Shown: positions 1-9,088, counted from the first letter of the stretch. The stretch: 64,000 nucleotides of DNA from Streptomyces hoynatensis (GCF_003626535.1 NZ_RBAL01000003.1:310001-374000), one strand, 5' to 3'. Made by a program: numbers and translations. The notes: generated from the letters alone by a model not told the origin.

Positions 1-1777
1 GGGCCGGTTGCGCCAGTTCGGTCGCCGCGAGCTCCGCGGCCGGGAAGTGCGGATCGAGCAGGGCACGGCGCAACGGCCCTGCGGCGGAGCCGAACGCGTC
101 CAGGCAGGCGCCGAGCGCGGCCGGAAACCCGGGCAGCACCTCGGCGAACGGGAGTGCCATGCCGGGACGCTGGGCGCCCTGGCCGGGGAAGAGGAACACG
201 AGCGGAGCCGGGCCGCCGGCGGGGACCCGGCCGGTGACGGCGCCCGCCCCTTCGGCGAGGCGCGCGGCGACCGCGGCGGCGGTGCGCCCGGCGACGGCCA
301 GCCGCTCGGGCAGGGCGGCTCGCCCCGCGGCCAGGGTGAAGGCCACGTCGGAGACCTCGGGACGCGCCGACGCCAGGTGGGCACGGAGCCGCCCGGCGGA
401 GCGCTCCAGCGCCCCGGGCTCGGCCGTGGACAGGACGATCAGCCTCGCGGGACCCGCGGCAGGGGCCCGGCTCGGGGCAGGCCGCGGGGGCTCCTCGACG
501 ACCACGTGCGCGTTGGTGCCGCCGATGCCGAAGGAGCTGACCCCCGCCCGCCGGGGCAGCGGGCCGCTCCAGGGCCGTGCCAGGTCCGGGACGAACAGCG
601 GGGAGCCGTCCGTCTCCAGCAACGGGTTCAGCCGGCGGAAACCGGCCACCGGCGGGACGGTTCCCTCCTTGACCACCCGCATCGCCTTGATCAGCGAGGC
701 GAGGCCCGCGGCGTTGTCGAGGTGCCCGATGTTCGCCTTGAGCGCCCCCACGGCCACCTGACCGGGGCGCGAGCCCGCCGCGCCGAGGGCGCCGGAGGCG
801 GCGGACCACTCGATGGGGTCGCCGAGCCGCGTGCCCGTGGCATGCGCCTCCAGATAGCCGACGCTGCCGCCGTCCACCTCGGCGGCCCGCAGGGCGGCCC
901 GGATCACGGCCTCCTGCCCCTGCGCGGACGGCGCGTAGTAACCGGCCCTCGCCGCACCGTCGTTGTTGACCGCCGTGCCGAGGATCACGCCGTGCGGCTC
1001 CAGGCCCTCCGCGAGCGCCTCGGACAGCCGGCGCAGCACCACGGCCGCGACGCCCGACCCTGCCACGACGCCGTCGGCCCGCTCGTCGAACGGCAGGCAG
1101 CGGCCCGAGGGGGAGTGGATGCCGCCGGGCACGTGCAGGTACCCCGCTTGGGGGAAGGCGATGCCCGCCGCCACGACCAGGGCCTGGTCGCAGTCGCCGT
1201 GGAGCAGCGCCTGGACGGCCAGGTGCACGGCGACCAGGGAGGAGGAGCAGGCGGTCTGGACGGCGGCCGAGGGGCCGGTCAGCCCCAGCCGGTAGGACAG
1301 CAGGCCGGCCGTGAAGTCCGGCTCGTTGCCGTGCAGCGCGTCCTCCAGGGTCAGCGGGTCGAGCGCGCCGCGCGCCAGCATCCGGTGGAGATAGCCGCTG
1401 CTGCTCGAGGAGGCGTACACGCCGGTCGTCATGCCCCCGCCCGGCGGTCCCGCGCCGGCGTCCTCGAGCGCCGCCCAGGCCGCCTCCAGCATCAGCCGGT
1501 GCTGAGGGTCCATCAGCTCCGCCTCCCGCGGAGAGAGGCGGAAGAGCACGTGGTCGAAGCGGTCGGCGCCGGGCAGATGGCCGTGGACGGGCACGTAGTC
1601 CGGGTCGTCGACGAGCCGTTGCGGCACTCCCGCGCCGAGCAGCTCGTCCCGTTCGTACCGCCTGGTCAGTACCCGGCCGTCGAGGAGGGCCGGCCACCAC
1701 GCGTCGACGCCGGGCGCGCCGGGGAACCGGGCGAAGAGACCGGTGACCGCGATGTCAAGGGATCGGTCGCGCGCCAT
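1..1777 (-). CDS. Type I polyketide synthase, KS-AT portion (3' end outside window)
   Basis: Modular PKS that starts at ATG 1777 and runs off the left edge (592 codons visible). The KS domain begins within about 10 residues of the start, so there is no N-terminal docking or carrier domain. The KS catalytic triad is complete: QTACSSS with Cys177, EAHATGT with His312 and NIGHLD with His352. After the KS-AT linker an AT starts near residue 530 (FPGQGAQ), and the window ends before its active-site serine. By eye the KS looks like those of hybrid NRPS-PKS systems; this is an impression, not an alignment. It is divergent from the SDR gene across the motif-bearing gap at 1778-1963 and probably extends the amino acid loaded by the nearby NRPS. 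Modules beyond the AT cannot be seen. Confidence 0.93.
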   Translation of the reverse strand, partial: MARDRSLDIAVTGLFARFPGAPGVDAWWPALLDGRVLTRRYERDELLGAGVPQRLVDDPDYVPVHGHLPGADRFDHVLFRLSPREAELMDPQHRLMLEAAWAALEDAGAGPPGGGMTTGVYASSSSSGYLHRMLARGALDPLTLEDALHGNEPDFTAGLLSYRLGLTGPSAAVQTACSSSLVAVHLAVQALLHGDCDQALVVAAGIAFPQAGYLHVPGGIHSPSGRCLPFDERADGVVAGSGVAAVVLRRLSEALAEGLEPHGVILGTAVNNDGAARAGYYAPSAQGQEAVIRAALRAAEVDGGSVGYLEAHATGTRLGDPIEWSAASGALGAAGSRPGQVAVGALKANIGHLDNAAGLASLIKAMRVVKEGTVPPVAGFRRLNPLLETDGSPLFVPDLARPWSGPLPRRAGVSSFGIGGTNAHVVVEEPPRPAPSRAPAAGPARLIVLSTAEPGALERSAGRLRAHLASARPEVSDVAFTLAAGRAALPERLAVAGRTAAAVAARLAEGAGAVTGRVPAGGPAPLVFLFPGQGAQRPGMALPFAEVLPGFPAALGACLDAFGSAAGPLRRALLDPHFPAAELAATELAQPA

Positions 1778-1876
1778 CTCGCCACTCCCGTCGTCGGTGC
1801 GGGCCATGCCGGCCGCCGGCGTGCCGCTCGCGCTGCCCGCGGGCGCCCGGGCGGACCTCCGTGCGTCCCCTCAATG

Positions 1877-1905
1877 TTGCCGGGTTAGGCAATTCATGGC
1901 AATAT
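1877..1905 (+). promoter_or_regulatory. Cluster operator/promoter site 1 (PKS-SDR divergent gap)
   Basis: TTGCC at 1877-1881 and TGGCAA at 1897-1902 keep the same 20-bp phasing as the other sites of the cluster, with a weakened middle element (AGGCAATTCA). A second TGGCAA lies at 1919-1924. TTGCCG (1877-1882) and CAATAT (1900-1905) are 17 bp apart and could be the -35 and -10 of the SDR gene, whose GTG is 59 nt downstream. The 186-nt gap 1778-1963 holds nothing else recognisable. Confidence 0.6.
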
Positions 1906-1963
1906 GCAGAGTCGTTTATGGCAACTAGGGTGCCCGCCGGGAGCCCGCCAGGGAGGGAAACAC

Positions 1964-2677
1964 GTGGGATCGGACACGCAGGCCCAGGACCCCGCCCCGG
2001 TGGCGCTGATCACCGGCGGCTCCAGCGGCATCGGCGCCGCCACCGCCCGGCTGCTGCTGGGCCGGGGGCACCGGGTGACCGTCACCGGGCGCGACGTGGG
2101 GCGCCTCGACCGGTTCGCCGCGGAACTCGGCCGGCCGGCCTCGCTGCGCACCTGCCCGGGCGACACCGCCGACTTCGCCGCCGTCCGGTCGGCCGTGGAG
2201 GCCACGGTCAAGGAGTTCGGGCGGCTCGACGCCGTCGTCGCGAGCGCCGGTGTCTCCAGCTTCGACAACCTCGCGGACGGCGACCCCGCCAGGTGGCGCG
2301 AGATGATCCTGACGAACGTCCTGGGCCCGGCCCTGCTCGTCAGGGCCGCGCTGCCCGCGCTGCGGGAAACCCGCGGGCGGTTCGTGCTCGTCGGCGGCAT
2401 CGCCGGGTTCAGCCACTCCGCCGGCAGCCTCTACGGGGTGACGAAGTGGGCGCAGACCGCGCTCGCCGAGAACACCCGGCTCATGGCGGCCAGGGACGGG
2501 GTCGGCGTGACGCTGGTCGCCCCAGGCCGCGTGCGGACGCCGTTCTGGGACCCGGTGGGTCCCTTCCCCGAGGGGCCCGCGCTGACGGCGGAGGAGGTCG
2601 CGGGCAGCATCGTGCAGGCGCTCGACCGGCCGGGGAACGTGGACGTCGGCACGGTGATCCTGCGGCCCGCGGAGTGA
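1964..2677 (+). CDS. SDR-family oxidoreductase
   Basis: Short-chain dehydrogenase/reductase of 237 aa, classical length. It has the Rossmann nucleotide motif TGGSSGIG near the N-terminus, SAG in place of the usual NAG after beta-4, and the catalytic YGVTK (YxxxK) preceded by a GIAGFSHSAG segment that supplies the serine. The APGRVRTPFW stretch matches the PG motif behind the active site. GTG 1964 is preferred over upstream in-frame starts because GGGAGGG (1951-1957) sits just before it and site 1 lies upstream. It probably reduces a ketone or oxidises an alcohol on the metabolite or a sugar; the substrate cannot be told from sequence. Convergent with the hydrolase gene across a hairpin. Confidence 0.92.
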   Translation: MGSDTQAQDPAPVALITGGSSGIGAATARLLLGRGHRVTVTGRDVGRLDRFAAELGRPASLRTCPGDTADFAAVRSAVEATVKEFGRLDAVVASAGVSSFDNLADGDPARWREMILTNVLGPALLVRAALPALRETRGRFVLVGGIAGFSHSAGSLYGVTKWAQTALAENTRLMAARDGVGVTLVAPGRVRTPFWDPVGPFPEGPALTAEEVAGSIVQALDRPGNVDVGTVILRPAE

Positions 2678-2698
2678 CCCGCACGGCCCGCGCGGGCG

Positions 2699-2737
2699 GC
2701 GGCCGTGGGCGGGAGCGTGCGCCCCGCCCACGGCCGC
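2699..2737. terminator. Convergent hairpin terminator
   Basis: Perfect 15-bp inverted repeat (2699-2713 and 2723-2737) with a 9-nt loop, in the 71-nt gap between the SDR and the oppositely oriented hydrolase gene. No U-tract, as is common in high-GC actinomycetes. Confidence 0.75.
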
Positions 2738-2748
2738 GGGCCCGGCCC

Positions 2749-3750
2749 TCAGGCCGACAGCACCCGGCGCAGCCACGCCACCCGGGCGCCGTGCGCGGCG
2801 CGGGAGACCACGGCCCCCGGCACCCACTCGTCGAAGCTGTGGAAGGCCCCTGACCACACGTGCAGTTCGGCCCGCCCGCCGGCCTGCCAGATCCGGGAGG
2901 CGTAGGCGATGCCCTCGTCGCGCAGCGCCTCCACGGAGCCGACCTCGACGAAGGCCCACGGCAGCCCGGACAGGTCGGCCGCCCGCGCCGGGGCCGCGTA
3001 ACAGGAGACGCCGCCGGTGCCCCTGCGGTTTCCGAGCAGCGCGGTCCACCCGGCCCGGTTGGACAGGCCGTCCCACAGGCCCGTGCGCGCCATCTGCCGC
3101 GCGGAGAAGCTGTCGCCCCTGTCGTCCAGCATGGGGAACTGGAGCAGCTGGCCGCGCACCGCCGGCCCGCCGCGGTCCCGGGAGAGCAGGGCCAGGCCCG
3201 CGGCCAGCGCCCCGCCCGCGCTGTTGCCGCTGAGCACGATCCGGTCCCGGTCGATCCCGAGACCGGCGGCGTTCCGCGCGAGCCAGCACAGACCGGCGTA
3301 GCAGTCCTCCACCGGCACCGGGTCCCGGTGCTCGGGCGCGAGCCGGTAGTCCACGGCCACCACGGCCAGGCCGAGTTCCTGGGCGCGGTCGAGTTCGCCC
3401 ACCAGCTCCGTGCCGCGCGGGCTTCCGGCGACCATGCCGCCGCCGTGGGTGTGGTAGATCGCCGGAACGGGCCCGGTGGCCGCCGTGGGCCGGCAGATCA
3501 GCAGGGGAAGGCCCGGGGCCGCCCCGCCGCGCGGGACGGTCACCTCCGCGACGGAGAACGCGCCGCCGCGGGCGATGTCCTCGTCGGACAGGAGCGAAGC
3601 CGCGGTCCTGGACCGCCTGTCCTCGACGAGCTCCGGCGTCAGCGGCATGGGCAGGCGGCCGAGGATGCGGCGCAGCGGCCCCGCCAGTTCGCGGTCGAGC
3701 GGCGGGGGCGCCGGGGTCCCCGGGGACGGTTCCTGGCGCGTGGTGTCCAT
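2749..3750 (-). CDS. Alpha/beta hydrolase, HSL (hormone-sensitive-lipase-like) family
   Basis: 333-aa esterase/lipase-type hydrolase. It shows the HGGG oxyanion-hole motif in YHTHGGGMVAGSP, the nucleophile elbow GNSAGG (catalytic Ser) and a C-terminal GAFHSFD that supplies the histidine, the order expected of the HSL family (arylesterases, type B carboxylesterases). No signal peptide or membrane segment, so it is cytoplasmic. It is the last gene of the leftward unit NRPS-P450-hydrolase, 83 nt behind the P450. In that position it could remove an acyl group, release an intermediate or act as an editing esterase; which of these is inference. It ends at the strong hairpin shared with the SDR. Confidence 0.9.
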   Translation of the reverse strand: MDTTRQEPSPGTPAPPPLDRELAGPLRRILGRLPMPLTPELVEDRRSRTAASLLSDEDIARGGAFSVAEVTVPRGGAAPGLPLLICRPTAATGPVPAIYHTHGGGMVAGSPRGTELVGELDRAQELGLAVVAVDYRLAPEHRDPVPVEDCYAGLCWLARNAAGLGIDRDRIVLSGNSAGGALAAGLALLSRDRGGPAVRGQLLQFPMLDDRGDSFSARQMARTGLWDGLSNRAGWTALLGNRRGTGGVSCYAAPARAADLSGLPWAFVEVGSVEALRDEGIAYASRIWQAGGRAELHVWSGAFHSFDEWVPGAVVSRAAHGARVAWLRRVLSA

Positions 3751-3833
3751 GAGGCGGTGCTCCCTCGGGTCGTGGCGGCAGGGGCGGGGCGGTGATCCGG
3801 CGGCTCAGGCGCCGCCCGGGCGGGGCGGCCGCC

Positions 3834-5015
3834 TCACCGGGCGGTCATCCGGACGGGCAGGGACTCAGGGCCGCCGACGGCGACCGAACGCAGGCGCACC
3901 ACCGGGCCGCCCGGCTCGATGGCGCGCACCGTGTCGAGGAGTTCCCCGAAGAGGGCGGACATCCCGGCGCGGGCCAGGGGGCCGCCGATGCAGTGGTGGG
4001 GGCCCGCCGCGAGCGCCAGGTGGCGGTTCGGGGAGCGGGAGATGTCGAACCGGAACGGATCGCGGAAGACGCTCTCGTCGCGGTTGGCCGACGGCAGCCA
4101 CAGGACGACGCGTTCGCCCGCCTCGATGCGCCGGCCGCGGATGGTGTGCGGGCGGGTGGCGGTCCGCATGCTGTGCGTCGCGCTCGACGTCCAGCGCAGG
4201 ACCTCCTCCAGGGCGCCGGGCATCAGGCCGCGGTCCCGGCGCAGGCGCTCCCACTCGCCGGGGTGTTCCAGGAACGCCAGCATCCCGCCGATCAGGGCCA
4301 GCCGCCCGTTCTCCGTGGCGCCGATGAGGTTCTCCCAGTTGAGGATGAGCTCCTGCTCGGTGAGCGGCGCGCCGTCCACCGTGCCGTGGACGAGCGCGCT
4401 CACCAGGTCGTCGCCCGGCTCCTTGAGACTCCTGGCCAGCCGCTCCGAGAAGTACTCCAGGAGACCGGGATGGGCCACCAGCGAGGTGTGGGCGTGGAAG
4501 ACCTCGTTGGTCCAGCGGTACAGCCGCTCGTGGTCGGCCTCGGGAAAGCCCATGATCCGGCAGATCGCGGAGAGGGACAGCCGGCCGGCGATGTCCTGCG
4601 CGACGTCGCACGAACCCCGCTCGACCGCCTCGGCCACCAGCCTCCTGGCCGTCGTCTGCAACGCGCCGCCGAGTCCGCGCACGGCACGGACGCCGAAGAA
4701 ACCCGCCATCAGGGCCCGTATCCGCCGGTGGCGCGGCGGGTCGGTGAGCGCGAGCGTCAGGCCGCCGCCCGGGTCCTCGCCGAGCCGGCACGGGCGCAGC
4801 AGGACGCCGCGCTCGGAGCTGAACGTCCCGGTGTCGCGGTATACGGCGCGAATGTCCTCGTAGCGGGTCAGCGACCAGAAGGCGGGGTATTCCGTCGGCG
4901 GCTGGTGGTGCACGGGCGCGTGCGCGCGCATCCACGTCCACACCGCGTGGGCGCCGCCCGAGGCGTGCAGCGCGCCGTCGAGGAGCCGCCGCGGCGGCGC
5001 CGGGGCCTCGGTCAT
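3834..5015 (-). CDS. Cytochrome P450
   Basis: 393-aa soluble bacterial P450. The heme-binding loop is AAGPHHCIGG with Cys near residue 341, and the K-helix ExxR lies in LEEVLRW. The I-helix reads NLIGATENG (about 230-238), so the usual AGxxTT is altered: the acidic residue is kept but the proton-relay threonine appears to be Asn. The ATG overlaps the NRPS stop (ATGA), so the two are translationally coupled. P450s next to free-standing A-T proteins often hydroxylate the carrier-bound amino acid, and beta-hydroxylation of the NRPS-loaded residue is the most economical guess. No ferredoxin gene is seen nearby. Confidence 0.94.
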   Translation of the reverse strand: MTEAPAPPRRLLDGALHASGGAHAVWTWMRAHAPVHHQPPTEYPAFWSLTRYEDIRAVYRDTGTFSSERGVLLRPCRLGEDPGGGLTLALTDPPRHRRIRALMAGFFGVRAVRGLGGALQTTARRLVAEAVERGSCDVAQDIAGRLSLSAICRIMGFPEADHERLYRWTNEVFHAHTSLVAHPGLLEYFSERLARSLKEPGDDLVSALVHGTVDGAPLTEQELILNWENLIGATENGRLALIGGMLAFLEHPGEWERLRRDRGLMPGALEEVLRWTSSATHSMRTATRPHTIRGRRIEAGERVVLWLPSANRDESVFRDPFRFDISRSPNRHLALAAGPHHCIGGPLARAGMSALFGELLDTVRAIEPGGPVVRLRSVAVGGPESLPVRMTAR

Positions 5016-8000
5016 GCCGCCTCCGCCCGCGCCGACGCGTGCAGCCGCTCGGTCAGGCGCCTCGTCAGCTCCCCGGCGGCCCCGGGCGGCACGGCCCCGG
5101 TCCTGAAGGACACCTCGAGCCGCAGCCCGCCGCCGGGGCCGGGCCAGAACTCGCTGTGGAGCTCAAGCGGGAGCTCCAGATACGGCTGCCGCACGAAACG
5201 GCTCCGCGCTCCCGCCAGTTCCAGGCGCGGGCTCGCGTTGTCCTGCAGCGCGAACAGGGTCTGGTAGACGGGGGGCCGGTGATTCCCCGGCGGGGCCAGC
5301 GAGGCGAGCACCTCGGCGAAGGACACGTCCTGCGCGGCGAGGGCCCGGCGGACCAGGCGGCCGGTCTCGGCCACCGCGGCGGCGTCGCCCCCGAGCGCCG
5401 CGCCCCGCAGCCGGAGGCAGACGACGGTGAGGTGGCAGCCGACCATGCGCTCCGCTCCCTGCGCCCAGCGCTGCGCGACCGGGACGCCCACCGCGAAGTC
5501 CCGCTGCCCCGTGGTCTCCGCGAGGCTCGCCGCCCACTGGGACAGGAGGACGGCGAAGCGCGTGACGCCCGCGCGCGCGGCGAGCGCGTCGACGCCCGGG
5601 AGCACGCCGGGCGGAAAGGACACCGAGAACCGCTCCCGCGCGCCGGGTTCGCGCCCGCCCGGGGCGCCGTCCCCGCCGGAACCGTGCCCGCCCGGATCCT
5701 GCCCGCCGGGGCCGGCCGGCCAGGCGAGCGGCGGAACGCCCGTCAGCTCGCGGACCAGCTCGTCGAGTTGCCCGGCCGCCGGCCCGGCCCCGGCGCGCGC
5801 CGCGTGGAGCTCGGCCAGGGAGGGCGGGAGCGGGCCGGGGGGCTTACGGCCCTCGCGGGCCGCGTTGTAGGCCGCGGCGAGGTCCCCGGCCAGCACGGCC
5901 TCCGACCAGCCGTCGAAGGCGATGTGGTGCACCACGCACCCGAACACCGCGACGCGGCTCCCGGCGACCGGGACGAGGGCGGTGCGCCACACCTCGCCGC
6001 CGAGCGGGTCGAGTTCCCCCCGCAGCCGGTCGCGGAGGGCCCGGATCGCCGCGTCGGTGCCCGCCGCCGCGGGCAGCACCTCAAGCGAGGGGGCCGGCAC
6101 GTCGGCGGGGAGGGCGGACGGCCGCGGGTCGGGGACGTATACGGAGTGCAGCGCCTCGTGCCGCCGGTGGACGGCGCGGACGGCGCCGCGGAGCGCCGCG
6201 CGGTCCAGCTCCCCCTCGACGACCCAGGTGAGCAGGCAGTGGGAGGTGCGGTCGCCGGGAAGCGCCAGGTGCCGGGTCAGGTAGACGACCTGCAGGGGTG
6301 TCAGCGGCACGGCGCCGCCGGCCGTGGCCTCGGGCCGCGGGGGCGGCTGCGCCGCACGCAGCCGGCCCGCCAGGCCGGCCGCGGTGGGGTGCGCGGCCAG
6401 CAGGGAGAGGGGAACGGGACGGGCAAGCGCCCGGGTGAGCCGGGCGCACACGCGGCCGGCGTCGAGCGAGGTCCCGCCCAGCGCGGTGAACGGGACGTCG
6501 AGCGGCACCTGCTCCCGCCCCAGGACGGAGCGGAAGACCCCCGACACCGCCCGCAGCACGGGGTCGGCGCCGCGCGGGCCGCCGGCGGGCGGCTCGCCGG
6601 CGGGCGGCCCGGCGGCGGGCGGCGGCCCGGGCACCAGGGCGAGCAGCGCCCGTTCGTCGAGCTTTCCGCGTGCGGTCGTCGGGAAGCCGGCCACGCTCAC
6701 GACGGCGGCGGGCCGCTGGTAGGCGGGCAGCGCGGCGTGCAGCGCCGCCGCCGCGCCCTCCAGCGGGTCGCCGGGCTGCGCCGGAACGCAGAAGGCGACG
6801 AGGTCGCGGACCGTGCCCGAGTCGTCGGTCCTGCCCAGCACCCGGCAGTACTTCACCGCGGGCAGCGCGCGCTCCACCCCGCGTTCGACCTCGGCGGGCT
6901 CGATCCGGTGCCCCCGGACCTTCAGCTGCCGGTCCGCCCGGCCCAGGTAGTGGAGGAGGCCGTCGGCGTCGAGGAACCCGAGGTCGCCGCTGCGGTAGAC
7001 ACGCGTCTCCCGCCCGCCCAGGCGCAGCGTGCGGAACCTCCGCTCCGTCAGGGCCCCCGCCCCGAGGTAGCGCAGGGCCAGCCCCTCGCCCGCGATGCAG
7101 ATCTCGCCGGTCTCGCCCGGGGCGCACACCCGGTCTCCCCTGGCCACGCAGACCTCGGTGCCGGGGACGGGCCGGCCGAGCGGGATGCCGGAGGGCCGAT
7201 CGCAGTCCGCCGCGGTGATGCGGTGGGTGGTGGCGAAGACGGTGCTCTCGACGGGCCCGTAGCCGTTGAGGAGCGTGAGGCCGGGGTGGCGCGCGAGGAA
7301 CCGGCGGACGTGCGGCGCGGACAGGCGCTCGCCGCCGGTCAGGACCTGACGCAGGCCGGTGAACGCGTCCGGGTCCTCGTCCACGACCATGTTGAACAGG
7401 CTGCTGGTGAGCCAGACCGTGGTCGTCCCGTGCCGGGTCACCGCGGTGCGCAGGGCCGCGGGGGAGAGGTAGGGCTCCGCCACGATCACGCAGGTGCCGC
7501 CGTTCAGCAGGGCGGACCACAGTTCGAAGGAGAACGCGTCCCACGGCACGGGGGCGGCCAGCGCCGTGACGGTGTCGGCGCCGAAGCGGGCGAAGCCACC
7601 GGGCCGAAAGAGGCGGGCGGTCGCCCGGTGCGGGCTCACGACTCCCTTGGGCGTGCCGGTCGTTCCCGAGGTGAAGAAGACCGTGCAGGGGTCGGCGCCG
7701 CGCACTGCGGCGGGCCGGAAGCCGGGCGGCGGCGGGAGCGGCTCCCGGGGCGGTGCCCACGCCGGCAGGCCGGGACCCGCGGGCGGCGCGTCGGACACCA
7801 GGAGCGGGGCGCGCAGCCGGGCGCAGACCTCCGCCAGCCGGATCGGGGGCCAGTCCGGGTCCAGGAGCGAGTAGGCCGCGCCGGTCTTCAGCACGGCAAG
7901 GAGGGCGGTGACCAGGCGCGGGCCGCGCGGCAGGAGGATCGGGACGAGGGAACCCGGCCCGGCGCCCGCCTCGGCGAGCCGCGCCGCCCAGGAGTCGGCC

Positions 8001-8155
8001 GTGGCGTCCAGTTCGCCGTACGTCGTCGTCCGCGGACCGTGGACGAGCGCCGGCTTGCCGGGCCTGGCGGCGGCCATCCGGGAGACGCGCGTGTGCAGGC
8101 CCTCGTCTCCGGTGGGGCACGCGTCCCCTGCTCTCCCCTGCGGGTCCGGTCGCAC
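5012..8155 (-). CDS. Nonribosomal peptide synthetase, A-T-C
   Basis: About 1,047 aa. The adenylation domain (roughly 25-510) has A3 FFTSGTTGTPKGV, A5 NGYGPVEST, A8 YRSGDLG and A10 RGKLDE. The carrier domain has its serine in GGTSLDAG (about residue 560). The condensation domain (about 635-1047) has intact HHIAFDGWS near 742. Reading the ten code positions by eye against GrsA gives D-A-F-W-L-G-G-V-F-K, which matches the known valine code DAFWIGGTFK at eight positions. The order A-T-C with no upstream C and no thioesterase means that it loads an amino acid and condenses it onto a partner in trans. GTG 8155 has GAGGGGG ahead of it; GTG 8197 is the longer alternative. It heads the P450/hydrolase unit. 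Confidence 0.93.
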   Translation of the reverse strand: MRPDPQGRAGDACPTGDEGLHTRVSRMAAARPGKPALVHGPRTTTYGELDATADSWAARLAEAGAGPGSLVPILLPRGPRLVTALLAVLKTGAAYSLLDPDWPPIRLAEVCARLRAPLLVSDAPPAGPGLPAWAPPREPLPPPPGFRPAAVRGADPCTVFFTSGTTGTPKGVVSPHRATARLFRPGGFARFGADTVTALAAPVPWDAFSFELWSALLNGGTCVIVAEPYLSPAALRTAVTRHGTTTVWLTSSLFNMVVDEDPDAFTGLRQVLTGGERLSAPHVRRFLARHPGLTLLNGYGPVESTVFATTHRITAADCDRPSGIPLGRPVPGTEVCVARGDRVCAPGETGEICIAGEGLALRYLGAGALTERRFRTLRLGGRETRVYRSGDLGFLDADGLLHYLGRADRQLKVRGHRIEPAEVERGVERALPAVKYCRVLGRTDDSGTVRDLVAFCVPAQPGDPLEGAAAALHAALPAYQRPAAVVSVAGFPTTARGKLDERALLALVPGPPPAAGPPAGEPPAGGPRGADPVLRAVSGVFRSVLGREQVPLDVPFTALGGTSLDAGRVCARLTRALARPVPLSLLAAHPTAAGLAGRLRAAQPPPRPEATAGGAVPLTPLQVVYLTRHLALPGDRTSHCLLTWVVEGELDRAALRGAVRAVHRRHEALHSVYVPDPRPSALPADVPAPSLEVLPAAAGTDAAIRALRDRLRGELDPLGGEVWRTALVPVAGSRVAVFGCVVHHIAFDGWSEAVLAGDLAAAYNAAREGRKPPGPLPPSLAELHAARAGAGPAAGQLDELVRELTGVPPLAWPAGPGGQDPGGHGSGGDGAPGGREPGARERFSVSFPPGVLPGVDALAARAGVTRFAVLLSQWAASLAETTGQRDFAVGVPVAQRWAQGAERMVGCHLTVVCLRLRGAALGGDAAAVAETGRLVRRALAAQDVSFAEVLASLAPPGNHRPPVYQTLFALQDNASPRLELAGARSRFVRQPYLELPLELHSEFWPGPGGGLRLEVSFRTGAVPPGAAGELTRRLTERLHASARAEAA

Positions 8156-8217
8156 GGAACCCCCCTCGCCTCGGGCCGCGTCGCGGCCGGCGCCCACCTG
8201 GTCACGTCGTGGACAGT

Positions 8218-8253
8218 AGTTTGCCTGAGGTTGCCAATTATGGCAACCTCAGG
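8218..8253. promoter_or_regulatory. Cluster operator/promoter site 2, perfect 30-bp palindrome (NRPS-PhyH divergent gap)
   Basis: Perfect inverted repeat with 13-bp arms CCTGAGGTTGCCA (8224-8236) and TGGCAACCTCAGG (8241-8253) around ATTA. TTGCC also occurs 10 bp upstream at 8221. On the plus strand TTGCCT (8221-8226) and CAACCT (8244-8249) are 17 bp apart. On the minus strand TTGCCA (8246-8241) and CAAACT (8223-8218) are also 17 bp apart, so two divergent promoters may overlap the same operator. This is the best copy of the motif in the window. Confidence 0.75.
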
Positions 8254-8338
8254 GAAAGGCGCGACGGACGGCCCTTCGGGGAACCGGCGGCCCCGCCGGC
8301 CCCGGCGTCCTCGCGCACCCCTGAGGAGGTGCCAGAAC

Positions 8339-9088
8339 GTGAGCGAGACATTCGGGGTCCAGGACGGCCTGTCCGCATCGGGTCTGACCGGGGAACAGCG
8401 CCGCTCCATCGAGGAGGAGGGATACGTCATCCTCCCCGGCGTCCTGTCCGAGGAGGAGTGCGATCTCCTCAGCAGGACGGTCGACGAGATCTGGGTCGAC
8501 GAGCGGCTCGGCGAGACCCACAGCTACGAGCCCGGCGTCCGGTTCGTGCCGAACCTGCTGCGGTACTCCACGGTCTTCGAACGGTGCGTCGCGGAGCCGC
8601 GGGTGCTCGAGGCCGTCCGCGCCGTCCTCGGCCCCGGCATCCGGCTGAACCGCATCCTCGGCAGGCGCTCGGACCCGGGGCACGGGAACCAGCCACTGCA
8701 CGACCTCAAGCGCCGCCGCGGCCGCCCCTTCACCAAGGCCAACACCATCTGGTGCCTGGACGCCTTCACCGAGGTCAACGGCGCGACGCGGCTCATTCCC
8801 GGCAGCCACCTCAGCGGCGAGCCGTTCCTCTCCCGGTGCGAGGACCCGCTGCGTGCGCACCCGGACGAGCGCCTGGCCCTCGCCCCCCGCGGCTCGGTCG
8901 TGGTGCACAACTCCCACCTTCTGCACGGCGGCACCCTGAACCGGTCCGACGCCCCCAGGCGCAGCATCCACACCGCGTACACCACGCCCGAGGTGCCGCC
9001 GCACTGGGGATGGGACGACCTCCCGCCCGCCGTCCGCCGCGTGCTGAAGCCGCGGACCGCGGAGCTGATGGGCGTGCCCGCGCACTGA
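8339..9088 (+). CDS. PhyH-family Fe(II)/2-oxoglutarate dioxygenase homologue 1
   Basis: 249-aa protein of the phytanoyl-CoA dioxygenase superfamily. The family frame is clear: WCLDAFTEVNG, RLIPGSH, and the distal HGG plus Arg in LLHGGTLNRS...PRRS (His196). At the proximal iron site, where family members carry H-x-D after Q-x-L, this protein has QPLHDL: His121-Asp122-Leu123, so the +2 carboxylate is Leu. The paralogue at 29617 has the same change. GTG 8339 has GAGGAGGT 8 nt upstream. It is transcribed alone, divergently from the NRPS under site 2, and could hydroxylate, desaturate, cyclise or halogenate; which one is unknown. Confidence 0.88.
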   Translation: MSETFGVQDGLSASGLTGEQRRSIEEEGYVILPGVLSEEECDLLSRTVDEIWVDERLGETHSYEPGVRFVPNLLRYSTVFERCVAEPRVLEAVRAVLGPGIRLNRILGRRSDPGHGNQPLHDLKRRRGRPFTKANTIWCLDAFTEVNGATRLIPGSHLSGEPFLSRCEDPLRAHPDERLALAPRGSVVVHNSHLLHGGTLNRSDAPRRSIHTAYTTPEVPPHWGWDDLPPAVRRVLKPRTAELMGVPAH

